A stretch of DNA of 29,511 nucleotides from Thermoleophilia bacterium (GTDB lineage Bacteria; Actinomycetota; Thermoleophilia; Gaiellales; Gaiellaceae). The stretch covers positions 1 through 29,511 of the forward strand of contig JAICYG010000007.1 of assembly GCA_025934335.1 (NCBI GenBank), read 5' to 3'. The notes under the pieces were generated by a model that saw only the letters and a list, made by a program, of their open reading frames with translations, was not told the DNA's origin and searched no databases. How positions within the stretch are numbered: position 1 is the stretch's first letter; each line of letters begins with the position of its first letter. This document shows, piece by piece, positions 7,275 through 15,087 of the stretch. The translations under genes were made by a program, and so were the position numbers.

Positions 7275-8633
7275 TCAGCGGCGCATCAGCTCGGCCAGGC
7301 GAAATGCCAGGTCGAGCGACTGGCGGGCGTTCAGGCGCGGGTCGAGGAGCGTCTCGTAGCGCTGGGAGAGCTGCTCCTCGACGACGTCGTCGGCGCCGCC
7401 GAGGCACTCCGTCACGTCCTCGCCGGTGAACTCGAGGTGCACGCCGCCCGGCCACACGTTCTCCTGCCAGCACGCGGCGAAGAAGCCCTCGAGCTCGCGC
7501 ATGATCGCGTCGAACCGCCGCGTCTTCACGCCGCCCGCGGTGCGGATCGTGTTCGCGTGCATCGGGTCCGACGCCCACAGCACCGGATGACCCTCGTCGC
7601 GCACCGCCCGCAAGACCGGCGGCAGCAGGTCGCGCACCGCGTCCGCGCCCATCCGCACGTAGAACGTGAGCCGCCCCGGCACGCGCAGCGGGTTGAGCCG
7701 CTCGCACAGCTCGATCGCCTCCTCCGGCGTCGCCGCCGGACCCAGCTTCACGCCGAGCGGGTTGTGCACGCCCGCGAAGAACTCGACGTGCGCGTCCTCC
7801 ACCCCACGCGTCCGCTCGCCGATCCAGAGCAGGTGCGCCGAGCAGTCGTACCAGTCGCCCGTGAGCGAGTCCTGCCGCGTCAGCCCCTCCTCGTACTCGA
7901 GCAGCAGCCCCTCGTGTGACGTGAAGACGTCGACCTCGTGCAGCCGCCGCTCCGCCGTCAGGTCGATGCCGCACGCGGCCATGAACGCGAGCGCGCGCTC
8001 GATGTCGATCGCGAGCCGCTCGTACCGCCGCCCCTCGGGCGACGAGGCGACGAAGTCCTTGTTCCAGAGATGCACCTGCGTCAGGTCGGCGTAGCCGCCC
8101 TTCGTGAACGCACGGAGAAGGTTGAGCGTCGACGCCGACTGGTTGTACCCCTCGAGCATCCGCGCCGGATCCGGCACGCGCGCCGCCGCCGAGCGCTCGT
8201 CGCCGTTCACCATGTGGCCGCGGAACGACGGGATCTCCTCGCCCTCGACGAGCTCGAACGCGTCCGACCGCGGCTTCGTGAACTGACCCGCGATCCGCCC
8301 CACCTTGACGACCGGCAGCGTTGCGCCGTACGTGAGCACGGCCGACATCTGCAGCATGATCTTCAGCTTCTCGCGGATGCGGAACGTCGAGATCTCGTTG
8401 AACGACTCGACGCAGTCGCCGGCCTGGAGCAGGAACGCGCGCCGGTCGATCGCCTTCGCGAGCTGCTCGCGGAGCGCGCGCGCCTCGCCCGCGAAGACGA
8501 GCGGCGGCGATGCCCTCAGCCGCGCGACCACCGCGGCCGCGGCAGCCGCGTCCGGCCACTCGGGCTGCTGCAGCGCCCGTCGCTCGCGCCACGAATCCGG
8601 CCTCCAGGTTGCGGGTGTGACCGCCACTTCCAC
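7275..8633 (-). CDS. Class II 3-deoxy-7-phosphoheptulonate synthase (DAHP synthase)
   Basis: This plant-type DAHP synthase catalyses the first step of the shikimate pathway from phosphoenolpyruvate and erythrose 4-phosphate. The 452-residue protein shows the family motifs in order: GDCVE (72-76, usually GDCAE, with the metal-binding cysteine 74), GERTR (272-276), NPLGVKLGP (291-299), DPMHANT (356-362), EFTGEDVTECLGG (401-413) and DPRLNA (431-436). I chose GTG at 8633 because it gives the usual short N-terminus before TWRPDSWR; the frame runs open to 8750 but that part is Gly/Ser/Arg-rich and not family-like. No clear ribosome binding site precedes it, and GTG two codons downstream (8627) is an alternative. 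It is divergent from trpS. Symbol use varies for this class (aroG, aroF, aroH), so I leave it empty. Confidence 0.93.
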   Translation of the reverse strand: MEVAVTPATWRPDSWRERRALQQPEWPDAAAAAAVVARLRASPPLVFAGEARALREQLAKAIDRRAFLLQAGDCVESFNEISTFRIREKLKIMLQMSAVLTYGATLPVVKVGRIAGQFTKPRSDAFELVEGEEIPSFRGHMVNGDERSAAARVPDPARMLEGYNQSASTLNLLRAFTKGGYADLTQVHLWNKDFVASSPEGRRYERLAIDIERALAFMAACGIDLTAERRLHEVDVFTSHEGLLLEYEEGLTRQDSLTGDWYDCSAHLLWIGERTRGVEDAHVEFFAGVHNPLGVKLGPAATPEEAIELCERLNPLRVPGRLTFYVRMGADAVRDLLPPVLRAVRDEGHPVLWASDPMHANTIRTAGGVKTRRFDAIMRELEGFFAACWQENVWPGGVHLEFTGEDVTECLGGADDVVEEQLSQRYETLLDPRLNARQSLDLAFRLAELMRR

Positions 8634-8687
8634 TATCGTGCCAGTGTGACTTCCGTCTCCGCCTTCCGTTGGTCGTGGCGCCGCGGG

Positions 8688-8764
8688 CGAGGCGGAGCCC
8701 TGCGCTAGGCCGCCTCGTCCGCTCGCACCCACCCTGCGCGACGACCCCACGACCGAACGAGGTG
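8688..8764 (+). promoter_or_regulatory. trpS leader with two mutually exclusive helices
   Basis: CGAGGCGG (8688-8695) pairs perfectly with CCGCCTCG (8710-8717), with a further CCT/AGG pair inside (8699-8701 with 8707-8709). The 3' arm, as CGCCTCGT (8711-8718), can instead pair over eight bases, one of them G-U, with ACGAGGTG (8757-8764), which contains the trpS ribosome binding site GAGGTG. The two structures cannot coexist. This is the layout of a translational switch in which the first hairpin frees the binding site. No ligand is evident. A T-box-like string GTGGCGCCGCG lies at 8675-8685. Confidence 0.4.
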
Positions 8765-8770
8765 ACGAAC

Positions 8771-9760
8771 ATGCGTGTCTTCTCCGGCATCCAGGCGACG
8801 GGCGCCAAGACGATCGGCAACTACATCGGCGCCATGCGCCAGTACGTGGCGACGCAGGACGAGAACGAGGGCGACGCCTTCTTCTGCATCGTCGACCTGC
8901 ACTCGATCACCGTCGAGTACGACCCGCAGGACCTGCACGACCGCACGCTCGACCTGGCCGCTCTCCTCTACGCGGTCGGGCTCGACCCCGACCGCTGCAC
9001 GCTCTTCTGCCAGAGCCACGTGGCCGCGCACGCCGAGGCGGCCTGGCTGCTCTCGGCCGTGACCGGGTTCGGGCAACTCGGCCGGATGACGCAGTTCAAG
9101 GAGAAGGGCGAAGGTCGTGAGTTCGTGTCGGCCGGCCTCTTCACGTACCCGGTGCTGATGGCGGGCGACATCCTGCTCTACCAGACCGACATCGTCCCGA
9201 TCGGCGACGATCAGCGGCAGCACCTCGAGCTGTCGCGGGACGTGGCCGAGCGCTTCAACTCGCGCTTCGGCGAGACCTTCAAGGTGCCGCGCGCCGTCTA
9301 CCCGACGGTCGGTGCACGGATCATGGACCTGCAGGAGCCGACGAAGAAGATGTCGACGACGGCCTCGAGCGAGCAGGGGCGCGTGCTCGTGCTCGACCCG
9401 CCCGACACGATCCGCAAGAAGTTCAGGACCGCGGTCACCGACTCGGACCGCGAGATCCGGTACCTGCCGGACGAGAAGCCGGGCGTCTCGAACCTGCTCG
9501 AGATCCTCTCCGTCGCCACCGGCTCACCGATCCCTCAGCTCGAAGCGGGCTACGACGGCAAGGGTTACGGCGACCTGAAGACGGACGTCGGCGAGGCCGT
9601 CGTCGAGCTCTTCCGACCGGTGCACGAGCGCTACGAGGAGCTGCGCGCCGACGAGCCCGAGCTGCGACGGCTGCTCGGAATCGGGGCCGAGAAGGCGCGC
9701 GAGGCCTCGGCTCCCACGCTGCAGCAGATGTACGACCGGATGGGGTTCGTCCGCAGGTAG
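8771..9760 (+). CDS. trpS: Tryptophan--tRNA ligase
   Basis: This is a class I aminoacyl-tRNA synthetase charging tRNA-Trp in the cytoplasm. Its 329 residues are the normal length of bacterial TrpS. The HIGH-type motif is in SGIQATGAKTIGNYIG (TIGN at 14-17). The tryptophan pocket region GDILLYQTDIVPIGDDQRQHLE is clear. The KMSKS loop reads KMSTT (193-197), a variant. ATG at 8771 is preceded by GAGGTG with a six-base spacer; the frame is open further upstream but that stretch is leader. The preceding 80 bases can fold in two ways, one hiding this binding site. Divergent from the DAHP synthase gene. Confidence 0.95.
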   Translation: MRVFSGIQATGAKTIGNYIGAMRQYVATQDENEGDAFFCIVDLHSITVEYDPQDLHDRTLDLAALLYAVGLDPDRCTLFCQSHVAAHAEAAWLLSAVTGFGQLGRMTQFKEKGEGREFVSAGLFTYPVLMAGDILLYQTDIVPIGDDQRQHLELSRDVAERFNSRFGETFKVPRAVYPTVGARIMDLQEPTKKMSTTASSEQGRVLVLDPPDTIRKKFRTAVTDSDREIRYLPDEKPGVSNLLEILSVATGSPIPQLEAGYDGKGYGDLKTDVGEAVVELFRPVHERYEELRADEPELRRLLGIGAEKAREASAPTLQQMYDRMGFVRR

Positions 9761-9793
9761 TAGGGTCCGTGCCGCGACAGACACTCGGGCGGG

Positions 9794-9821
9794 CTCTCCT
9801 TCGCTTGCGGCCGGAGGAGAG
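9794..9821 (+). other. Hairpin between trpS and the secreted phosphatase-like gene
   Basis: CTCTCCT (9794-9800) pairs with AGGAGAG (9815-9821) around a 14-base loop that can itself form CGC/GCG. It lies 34 bases after the trpS stop and 34 bases before the next ATG. It could be a weak terminator of trpS or part of the next leader; there is no T-run. A possible -10 element, TAGGGT, directly follows the trpS stop at 9761-9766, without a convincing -35 box. Confidence 0.3.
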
Positions 9822-9855
9822 GGTCGCCGCACAACCGATAAGGGGGGATTGCCTG

Positions 9856-12024
9856 ATGAGGCGTGCCACAACGGCAGCACTCGGGTTCCTGCTCGTCGCC
9901 GCGTGCGCGGCGGCGGCACTGATCACCGGCGTCGTCGGCCACGACGTCGCCGCTGCGAGCGCCGCCGGTCCATGCCAGCTCGGCAACAAGGACGGACAGA
10001 TCAAGCACGTCATCTACCTGCAGTTCGACAACACGCATTACCGGCGCGACAACCCGAAGGTCCCGTCCGATCTGGAGCAGATGCCGGCGCTCCTGCACTT
10101 CCTGACGGGCAACGGCACGCTCGTCGCGAACGACCACACGATCCTCATCTCGCACACCGGCGGAGGAATCGTCGCGTCGCTCACCGGGCTCTATCCGGAC
10201 CGGAACGGGCAGACCGTCTCGAACTCATACGAGTACTTCCAGCCGACCGGCGTCCCGAAGAACACGAGCACGTTCAAGTACTGGACGGACACGGTGGACG
10301 GCACGAACGAGACCCTGCCCAACATGGTCGGCGACGGAGGCCAGACGGCCCCGGCGCCGTGGCTCACGTACACGCACGCAGGCTGCAACGTGGGCGGAGT
10401 CTCGGCGGCGAACATCGAGCTCGAGAACAACAGCACCGCCGCCTCGGGCGACATGACCCGCGTGTTCGGCGAGGGCTCCCCGGAGTGGAACGAGGCGAAG
10501 AGCGACTCGACGAAGGCGCTCGCCGATTTCGTCGGCATCGCGGTGCACTGCGCGAAGGGCAACGCCCTGTGCAACACGGGCAACGCGAAGCCGGACGACG
10601 CGACGACGGTACCCGGCTCCGACGACGGCTACAAGGCGCTCTTCGGCGCGAAGTACGTCAACCCGGCGATCACCGGCGGCAAGCCGTGCGTGAAGGCGAC
10701 CGACGGCACCGACATCACCGACGGCAAGGGCAACTGCGGCTTCCCCGGCTTCGACGGGGCGCTCGCGAAGAACACGCTCGGCATGATCGCGCAGATGCAG
10801 GAGCACGGCGTGCCGGTGACGTTCGCGTACATCTCCGACGCGCACGACAACCACGTGCTCGGCCGCGCGTCGGGGCCCGGCGAGGCCGACTACAAGCAGC
10901 AGCTCGCCGACTACAACACGGCGTTCGACACGTTCTTCAAGCGACTCGCGAAGGACGGGATCGACAAGTCGAACACGCTGTTCCTCGTGACGGTGGACGA
11001 GGGCGACCACTTCGCAGGAGCGCAGGTGACGCCCGACTCGCAGGGCAACGCGACCTACTCGCACACGTTCTGCCCGCAGACGTCGCTGACGGCGGTCTCG
11101 CCGTGTGCGGCCGGCCAGATCGGCGAGGTCAACGTGAAGATCGGCGACGTGCTGCCGTCCGGTCAGCCCGCGTTCGACATTCACTTCGACGACGCTCCGA
11201 CGTTCTACGTCAACGGCCAGCCGGAGCGAACGAATCCCGCCCTGCGGAAGCTCGAACAGGACGTCGGCAAGGCGACCGCGCCCGATCCGTACAAGAACGC
11301 GGTCGTGCCGATCGCCCAGCGGCTCGCCGACACGGTCGAGGAAGAGACGCTCCACATGGTGAACAACGACCCGAAGCGGACGCCGAGCTTCACCATGTTC
11401 GGCGACCCCGACTTCTTCTTCCAGACGACGAACCTCGCGAGCGGCTGCCAGGGGGCGTCGGTGTGCGTCAACCCCGGCTTCGCCTGGAACCACGGCGACG
11501 TGCAGGAGGAGATCGGCAACACCTGGTTCGGGATCGTCGGGCCCGGCGTCGAGCAGCACGGGCTCGACGACAAGACGTGGACGGACCACGTCGACCTGCG
11601 GCCGACGATCAACGCTCTCGTCGGCCTGCACGACGGCTACCTCGACGACGGCCGCGTCGTCACCGAAGTGCTCGACGGCAAGGTCGTGCCGAACGAGCTA
11701 CGCGAAGGACACGTGTCCGAGCAGCTCGGCGCGGCGTACAAGCAGATCAACGCGCCGTTCGGGCAGTTCGCGTCCGACACGCTCGTCGCCTCGACGGCGG
11801 CGCTGAAGAGCGCGGACGCGCTCAAGTACGACGGGATCGAGGCTGCGATCGCGAACCTGACCCTCGAGCGCGACGCGCTCGCCGGAGCGATCCGCCAGGC
11901 GCTGAACGACGCCGCGAACGGCTCGAGCCGCATCGACCAGAACGCCGCGAAGGCGTGGCTCAACCAGGCCCGTAGCCTGCTCGACCGCGCCCACGCGCTC
12001 GCCCAGGCGAATCCCGTGTCATAG
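9856..12024 (+). CDS. Secreted alkaline-phosphatase-superfamily protein, substrate unknown
   Basis: The 722-residue product starts with a signal peptide (MRRATTAALGFLLVAACAAA, likely cleaved near the ASA of residues 34-36). The mature chain has the metal-ligand pattern of the alkaline phosphatase superfamily: IYLQFDN (Asp58), ISHTGGG with candidate nucleophile Thr101, VTVDEGDHF (Asp381, Asp384, His385), AWNHGD (His546, Asp548) and WTDHVD (Asp577, His578, Asp580). It should act outside the membrane as a phosphoesterase or related hydrolase. It is much longer than simple phosphatases, with inserts at about 120-300 and 385-540 and several cysteines. The last 80 residues are Ala-rich and helical, possibly coiled coil. 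ATG 9856 has a G-rich site (GGGGGG) nine bases upstream. Its 3' end overlaps the convergent pseudouridine synthase gene by 65 bases. Substrate cannot be named. Confidence 0.75.
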   Translation: MRRATTAALGFLLVAACAAAALITGVVGHDVAAASAAGPCQLGNKDGQIKHVIYLQFDNTHYRRDNPKVPSDLEQMPALLHFLTGNGTLVANDHTILISHTGGGIVASLTGLYPDRNGQTVSNSYEYFQPTGVPKNTSTFKYWTDTVDGTNETLPNMVGDGGQTAPAPWLTYTHAGCNVGGVSAANIELENNSTAASGDMTRVFGEGSPEWNEAKSDSTKALADFVGIAVHCAKGNALCNTGNAKPDDATTVPGSDDGYKALFGAKYVNPAITGGKPCVKATDGTDITDGKGNCGFPGFDGALAKNTLGMIAQMQEHGVPVTFAYISDAHDNHVLGRASGPGEADYKQQLADYNTAFDTFFKRLAKDGIDKSNTLFLVTVDEGDHFAGAQVTPDSQGNATYSHTFCPQTSLTAVSPCAAGQIGEVNVKIGDVLPSGQPAFDIHFDDAPTFYVNGQPERTNPALRKLEQDVGKATAPDPYKNAVVPIAQRLADTVEEETLHMVNNDPKRTPSFTMFGDPDFFFQTTNLASGCQGASVCVNPGFAWNHGDVQEEIGNTWFGIVGPGVEQHGLDDKTWTDHVDLRPTINALVGLHDGYLDDGRVVTEVLDGKVVPNELREGHVSEQLGAAYKQINAPFGQFASDTLVASTAALKSADALKYDGIEAAIANLTLERDALAGAIRQALNDAANGSSRIDQNAAKAWLNQARSLLDRAHALAQANPVS

Positions 12025-12700
12025 ACCGAAGCCGCTCCACCTCGGCGGTCTCGAGCTCGCGCCACGCGCCAGGCTCGAGACCGCCGAGCGCGAGCGGCCC
12101 GTAGCCGCTCCGGTGCAGATGCTCGACGCGGTTGCCGACCGCCTCGAGCATGCGCCGCACCTGCCGGTTCCGTCCCTCGTGGATGACCACCTCGATGCGG
12201 TTGCCGGCGAGCCGGCGCACCCGGGCGGGCCGCGTCGGCCCGTCGTCGAGCTCCACGCCGTCGCGCAGCCTCCGCAGATCGGCCTCCGAGGGTCGCGTCC
12301 GGCATTCGACCTCGTACACCTTGTCGATCTCGTAGCGGGGATGCGCGAGCCGGTGCGCGAGATCGCCGTCGTTCGTCAGGAGGAGCACGCCGGTCGTGTC
12401 GGCATCGAGCCGCCCGACGGGGACGACCCGCGCGTCGTGCTGCACGAGGTCGACGACGGTCGGCCTCCCCTGCGGGTCGCGCGCCGTGGTGACCACGCCG
12501 GCGGGCTTGTGCAAGAGCACGTGTGCGAGCTGCTGCTTCGCGAGCAGGCGACCGTCGAGTCGGACGTCGTCGCTCGCGCCCACGAACGTGTTCAGCTGAC
12601 CCGGCTCACCGTTGACGGTGACGCGGCCGGCCTTGATCAGCTCATCCGCCCCGCGGCGCGAGGCGACGCCCGCGCGTGCGAGCCATGCGTTGAGGCGCAT
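11960..12700 (-). CDS. rluB: RsuA/RluB-family pseudouridine synthase
   Basis: The protein (246 residues) modifies uridine in rRNA, in the style of RluB on 23S rRNA helix 89. An N-terminal S4 RNA-binding domain (MRLNAWLARAGVASRR, residues 1-48) is followed by the catalytic domain with GRLD (Asp99 as catalytic residue), TTGVLLLTNDGDLAHRL and the EGRNRQVRRML motif. ATG at 12700 gives the usual S4 start; a TTG seven codons upstream is unlikely. In many bacteria rluB follows scpB; here scpAB lie about 6 kb away, in the same orientation. The C-terminal tail after EVERLRSM is Gly/Arg-rich and is antisense to the last codons of the phosphatase-like gene. The exact target nucleotide is an inference from the family. 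Confidence 0.88.
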   Translation of the reverse strand: MRLNAWLARAGVASRRGADELIKAGRVTVNGEPGQLNTFVGASDDVRLDGRLLAKQQLAHVLLHKPAGVVTTARDPQGRPTVVDLVQHDARVVPVGRLDADTTGVLLLTNDGDLAHRLAHPRYEIDKVYEVECRTRPSEADLRRLRDGVELDDGPTRPARVRRLAGNRIEVVIHEGRNRQVRRMLEAVGNRVEHLHRSGYGPLALGGLEPGAWRELETAEVERLRSMTRDSPGRARGRGRAGYGPG

Positions 12701-12728
12701 GGCTCGCAGCGTAGGGCGCAAGTCCCGT

Positions 12729-14099
12729 CTACGGCTCGATGTTGTGGTTGTGGCGGAAGACGTTGTCCGGGTCGGCGCGCCGCTTCAACGCCACGAGGCG
12801 GTCGTAGTTCGGCCCGTACGCGCCGCGGACGGCGTCGGCGCCCTGGTCGTCGCCGAGGTAGTTGAGCCAGCGCCGCTCCGTCAGGTGCTCGGCGAGCGCC
12901 GCCTGCGTCTCCTTCGTCCACGTGACGTTCGCCTCGGTGTCGGCCGGTTCGAGCCACACGCTCGGCAGCACGAGATTCCACCCCTCCTCCCGGTGCGGCA
13001 CTGCCGCGGCGGCCGCCGGGATCCGGCAGACGGCACCGTGGAAGTGCTCGAAGAGGATCGCGTTCATCGGCGACGGCGTCGACGCGAAGCGCTCGACCGC
13101 CGCGTCGATCAGCCCGTCCGAGAGCCCTGTCGTGAAGTTCGACAGCCAGTAGTTGAGCGACCGGCGCGGATACCCCGCGTCGAGCAGCGTATTCATCACC
13201 GGGTACGGCATGCGGTGCACCTCGACGACGAGCGGGTCGCCCCACCCCCTGAACGGCGCGAGGTCGCGCTCCGCCTGCTCCTCGGTGCCGGTATGGAAGA
13301 CCGCCATGGCGGCGATCTTCAGGCCCGAGCCGTCCGGTGCGTGGCCGATGACGGCGAAGACCGACAGGTCGTCGGATGCATCCGCGATCGCGTCGCGATA
13401 GAAGCGGAGCATCGCCGGCGCGGCCTCGAACGGATGCGCGATCAGCCCACCCGTGACGAGCGGCAGCGGATGCGCGCGGTACTCGAACGATGCCGCGACG
13501 CCGAAGTTGCCGCCGCCGCCGCGCAGCCCCCAGAAGAGCTCCGCGTCCGACTGCTCGGTGACGTTCAGGATCGAGCCGTCGGCGGTGACGAGCTCCACCG
13601 AGAGCACGTTGTCGGCCGCGAGCGCATGCTTCGCCATCAGCCAGCCGAGGCCGCCGCCGAGCGTGAGCCCCGCGATGCCCGTCGTCGAGATCGCACCGCC
13701 GGTCGTCGCCAGGCCGTGAGCTGCGCACTCCCGGTTCAGCTCCCGCCACAGCACGCCGCCCTGCGCGCGCACGGTGCGCGTCTCCGGGTCGACGTGGATG
13801 CCCTTCATCTCCGCCAGGTCGACCATCACGGCGCCGTCCATGACGGCGCGGCCGGCCACGTTGTGGCCGCCGCCGCGTACGCAGACGTCGAGTCCCGACG
13901 CGCGCGCGAAGGCGATCGCGTCCCTGATGTCGCTCGTCGTCCGGCAGCGCGCGATCAGCGCCGGCCGCCGGTCGATGAGCCCGTTGTGCACCTGCCGCGC
14001 CTCGTCGTACCCGGCTGCGCCCGGCTCGAGGATCGAGCCGCCGAAGGTCGCCCGGAGCTCCTGCAGACGCTCGGCGTCGAAGGTCGCCGTCGCCGTCAT
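12729..14099 (-). CDS. FAD-linked oxidase with BBE domain
   Basis: A 456-residue berberine-bridge-enzyme-type flavoprotein. The FAD-binding PP-loop region reads CVRGGGHNVAG, where His79 is the residue that carries covalent FAD in this family. The second covalent position, a cysteine in bicovalent members, is occupied within TTGGAISTTGIAG, so only His attachment is expected. LTLGGGLGWL (145-154) and the C-terminal BBE segment (YGPNYDRLVALKRRADPDNVFRHNHNI) complete the domains. Substrates in the family range from sugars to alkaloids, and no neighbour points to one. No signal peptide is seen, so it is likely cytoplasmic. ATG 14099 has a strong ribosome binding site (GGGAGGTG) and its own promoter at 14128-14156. 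The rluB start is 28 bases downstream of its stop. Confidence 0.88.
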   Translation of the reverse strand: MTATATFDAERLQELRATFGGSILEPGAAGYDEARQVHNGLIDRRPALIARCRTTSDIRDAIAFARASGLDVCVRGGGHNVAGRAVMDGAVMVDLAEMKGIHVDPETRTVRAQGGVLWRELNRECAAHGLATTGGAISTTGIAGLTLGGGLGWLMAKHALAADNVLSVELVTADGSILNVTEQSDAELFWGLRGGGGNFGVAASFEYRAHPLPLVTGGLIAHPFEAAPAMLRFYRDAIADASDDLSVFAVIGHAPDGSGLKIAAMAVFHTGTEEQAERDLAPFRGWGDPLVVEVHRMPYPVMNTLLDAGYPRRSLNYWLSNFTTGLSDGLIDAAVERFASTPSPMNAILFEHFHGAVCRIPAAAAAVPHREEGWNLVLPSVWLEPADTEANVTWTKETQAALAEHLTERRWLNYLGDDQGADAVRGAYGPNYDRLVALKRRADPDNVFRHNHNIEP

Positions 14100-14127
14100 C
14101 CCCCACCTCCCTGATCGCGGTCAGCCG

Positions 14128-14156
14128 AACCTAGTGCAGGACCGCACGTATGACAA
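14128..14156 (-). promoter_or_regulatory. Sigma-70-type promoter of the FAD oxidase gene
   Basis: On the minus strand the 62-base gap holds TTGTCA (complement of 14151-14156), a 17-base spacer, and TAGGTT (complement of 14128-14133). The -35 box differs from TTGACA at one position, and the -10 box fits the actinobacterial TANNNT form. Transcription would start near 14121, leaving a short leader with the GGGAGGTG binding site. This separates the oxidase gene from the quinone reductase unit upstream. Confidence 0.55.
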
Positions 14157-14161
14157 GGTCG

Positions 14162-15085
14162 TCAGGGAACGAGCAGCAGCTTCCCGACCGTGCGGCGCGC
14201 CTCGAGGTCCTCGTGCGCTCGCCGCGCCTCGGCCAGCGGGTACCGAAAGCCGATCCGCACGTGCAGCTCGCCGCGCGCGACCAGGTCGAAGACCGCGGCG
14301 GCGCGGGTGCGGTGGAGCCCCGGCGTGCGCGTGTACGTCGCGAGCGTCGGCCGCTGCAGGTAGAGCGATCCCTTGGCCGCGAGCACGCGGGCATCGAGCG
14401 GGTCGGGCTCGCCGCTCGCGCCGCCGTAGAGGATCATCCGCCCGGTCGGGCGCAGCGCGTCGAGCCCGGCCGCGAACGTCGTGCGGCCGACGCCGTCGTA
14501 GACGGCCGCCACGTCGAGCTCCCGCGCCTGCTCGGCGAACTCCTCGTAGGAAAGCACCTCGTCTGCGCCCGCCTCTCGCGCGAGCGAGCGCTTCTCGTCG
14601 CTCGAGGCGGTCGCGATCACGTGTGCTCCGCAACCCTTCGCGACCTGCACGAGCAGGTTCCCCACGCCGCCGGCCGCGGCGTGCACCACCACGCGGTCGC
14701 CGGCCTCGATCGGGTACGAGTCGTGCGCGAGGTAGTGCGCCGTCATCCCCTGCAGGAGCACGGCGACGGCGACGTCGGTCTCAACGCCGTCCGGGATCGG
14801 CACCGTCTCGTCGAGGCGAACGGCCACCCGCTCGGCGTAGCTGCGCGGCACGCGCGTCCACGCAACCCGCTCGCCGTCCGCCGTCGTGCCGCCCGCCTCG
14901 GCGCCGAGGATCCCCGGCGCGTCGGTGCCGTAGCCGTCCCGCTCGCGCTCGTACACGTCCCGGTAGTTGACGCCGATCGCCTCGACGTCGACGAGAACCT
15001 CGCCGTCGCCCGGCACGGGGTCGGGCACGTCGCGCAGCTCGAGCACCTCCGGCCCGCCCTGCCGCTCGAACCAGACCGCCTTCAT
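14162..15085 (-). CDS. NADPH:quinone oxidoreductase (MDR family)
   Basis: A 307-residue medium-chain dehydrogenase of the zinc-free quinone reductase (Qor) type. The N-terminal GroES-like domain (MKAVWFERQGGPEVLELRDV, IGVNYRDVYER) is followed by the Rossmann domain with LLQGMTAHYLAHDSY and the nucleotide loop AAAGGVG (136-142), then TASSDEKRSLAREAGAD, where the Ser/Lys pair suits NADPH. The zinc-ligand cysteines of alcohol dehydrogenases are absent. It reduces quinones or other enones and aldehydes; the substrate is not defined. ATG 15085 lies two bases after the stop of the thioredoxin-like gene, so the two are co-transcribed, which suggests redox-stress duty. Confidence 0.9.
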   Translation of the reverse strand: MKAVWFERQGGPEVLELRDVPDPVPGDGEVLVDVEAIGVNYRDVYERERDGYGTDAPGILGAEAGGTTADGERVAWTRVPRSYAERVAVRLDETVPIPDGVETDVAVAVLLQGMTAHYLAHDSYPIEAGDRVVVHAAAGGVGNLLVQVAKGCGAHVIATASSDEKRSLAREAGADEVLSYEEFAEQARELDVAAVYDGVGRTTFAAGLDALRPTGRMILYGGASGEPDPLDARVLAAKGSLYLQRPTLATYTRTPGLHRTRAAAVFDLVARGELHVRIGFRYPLAEARRAHEDLEARRTVGKLLLVP

Positions 15086-15087
15086 CG

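Noticed and set aside
5506..7359. A 617-codon plus-strand open frame opposite tyrA and across the transglycosylase gene.
   Set aside because: Low-complexity shadow of tyrA and of an alternative frame of the transglycosylase gene, with no recognisable domain.
8634..8665. A sigma-54-like TGGCAC element before the DAHP synthase gene on the minus strand.
   Set aside because: There is no TTGC-type -12 box at the right spacing, and sigma-54 is generally absent from actinobacteria.
8675..8770. A full T-box riboswitch before trpS.
   Set aside because: The core-like string has a mismatch at a conserved base, and I cannot find a Stem I with a Trp specifier or the proper helix around the bulge in the short leader. 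I keep only the switch-like pairing as a finding.
12701..12721. A TTG start for rluB seven codons upstream.
   Set aside because: The ATG at 12700 starts exactly at the conserved S4 domain; the upstream residues are not family-like.
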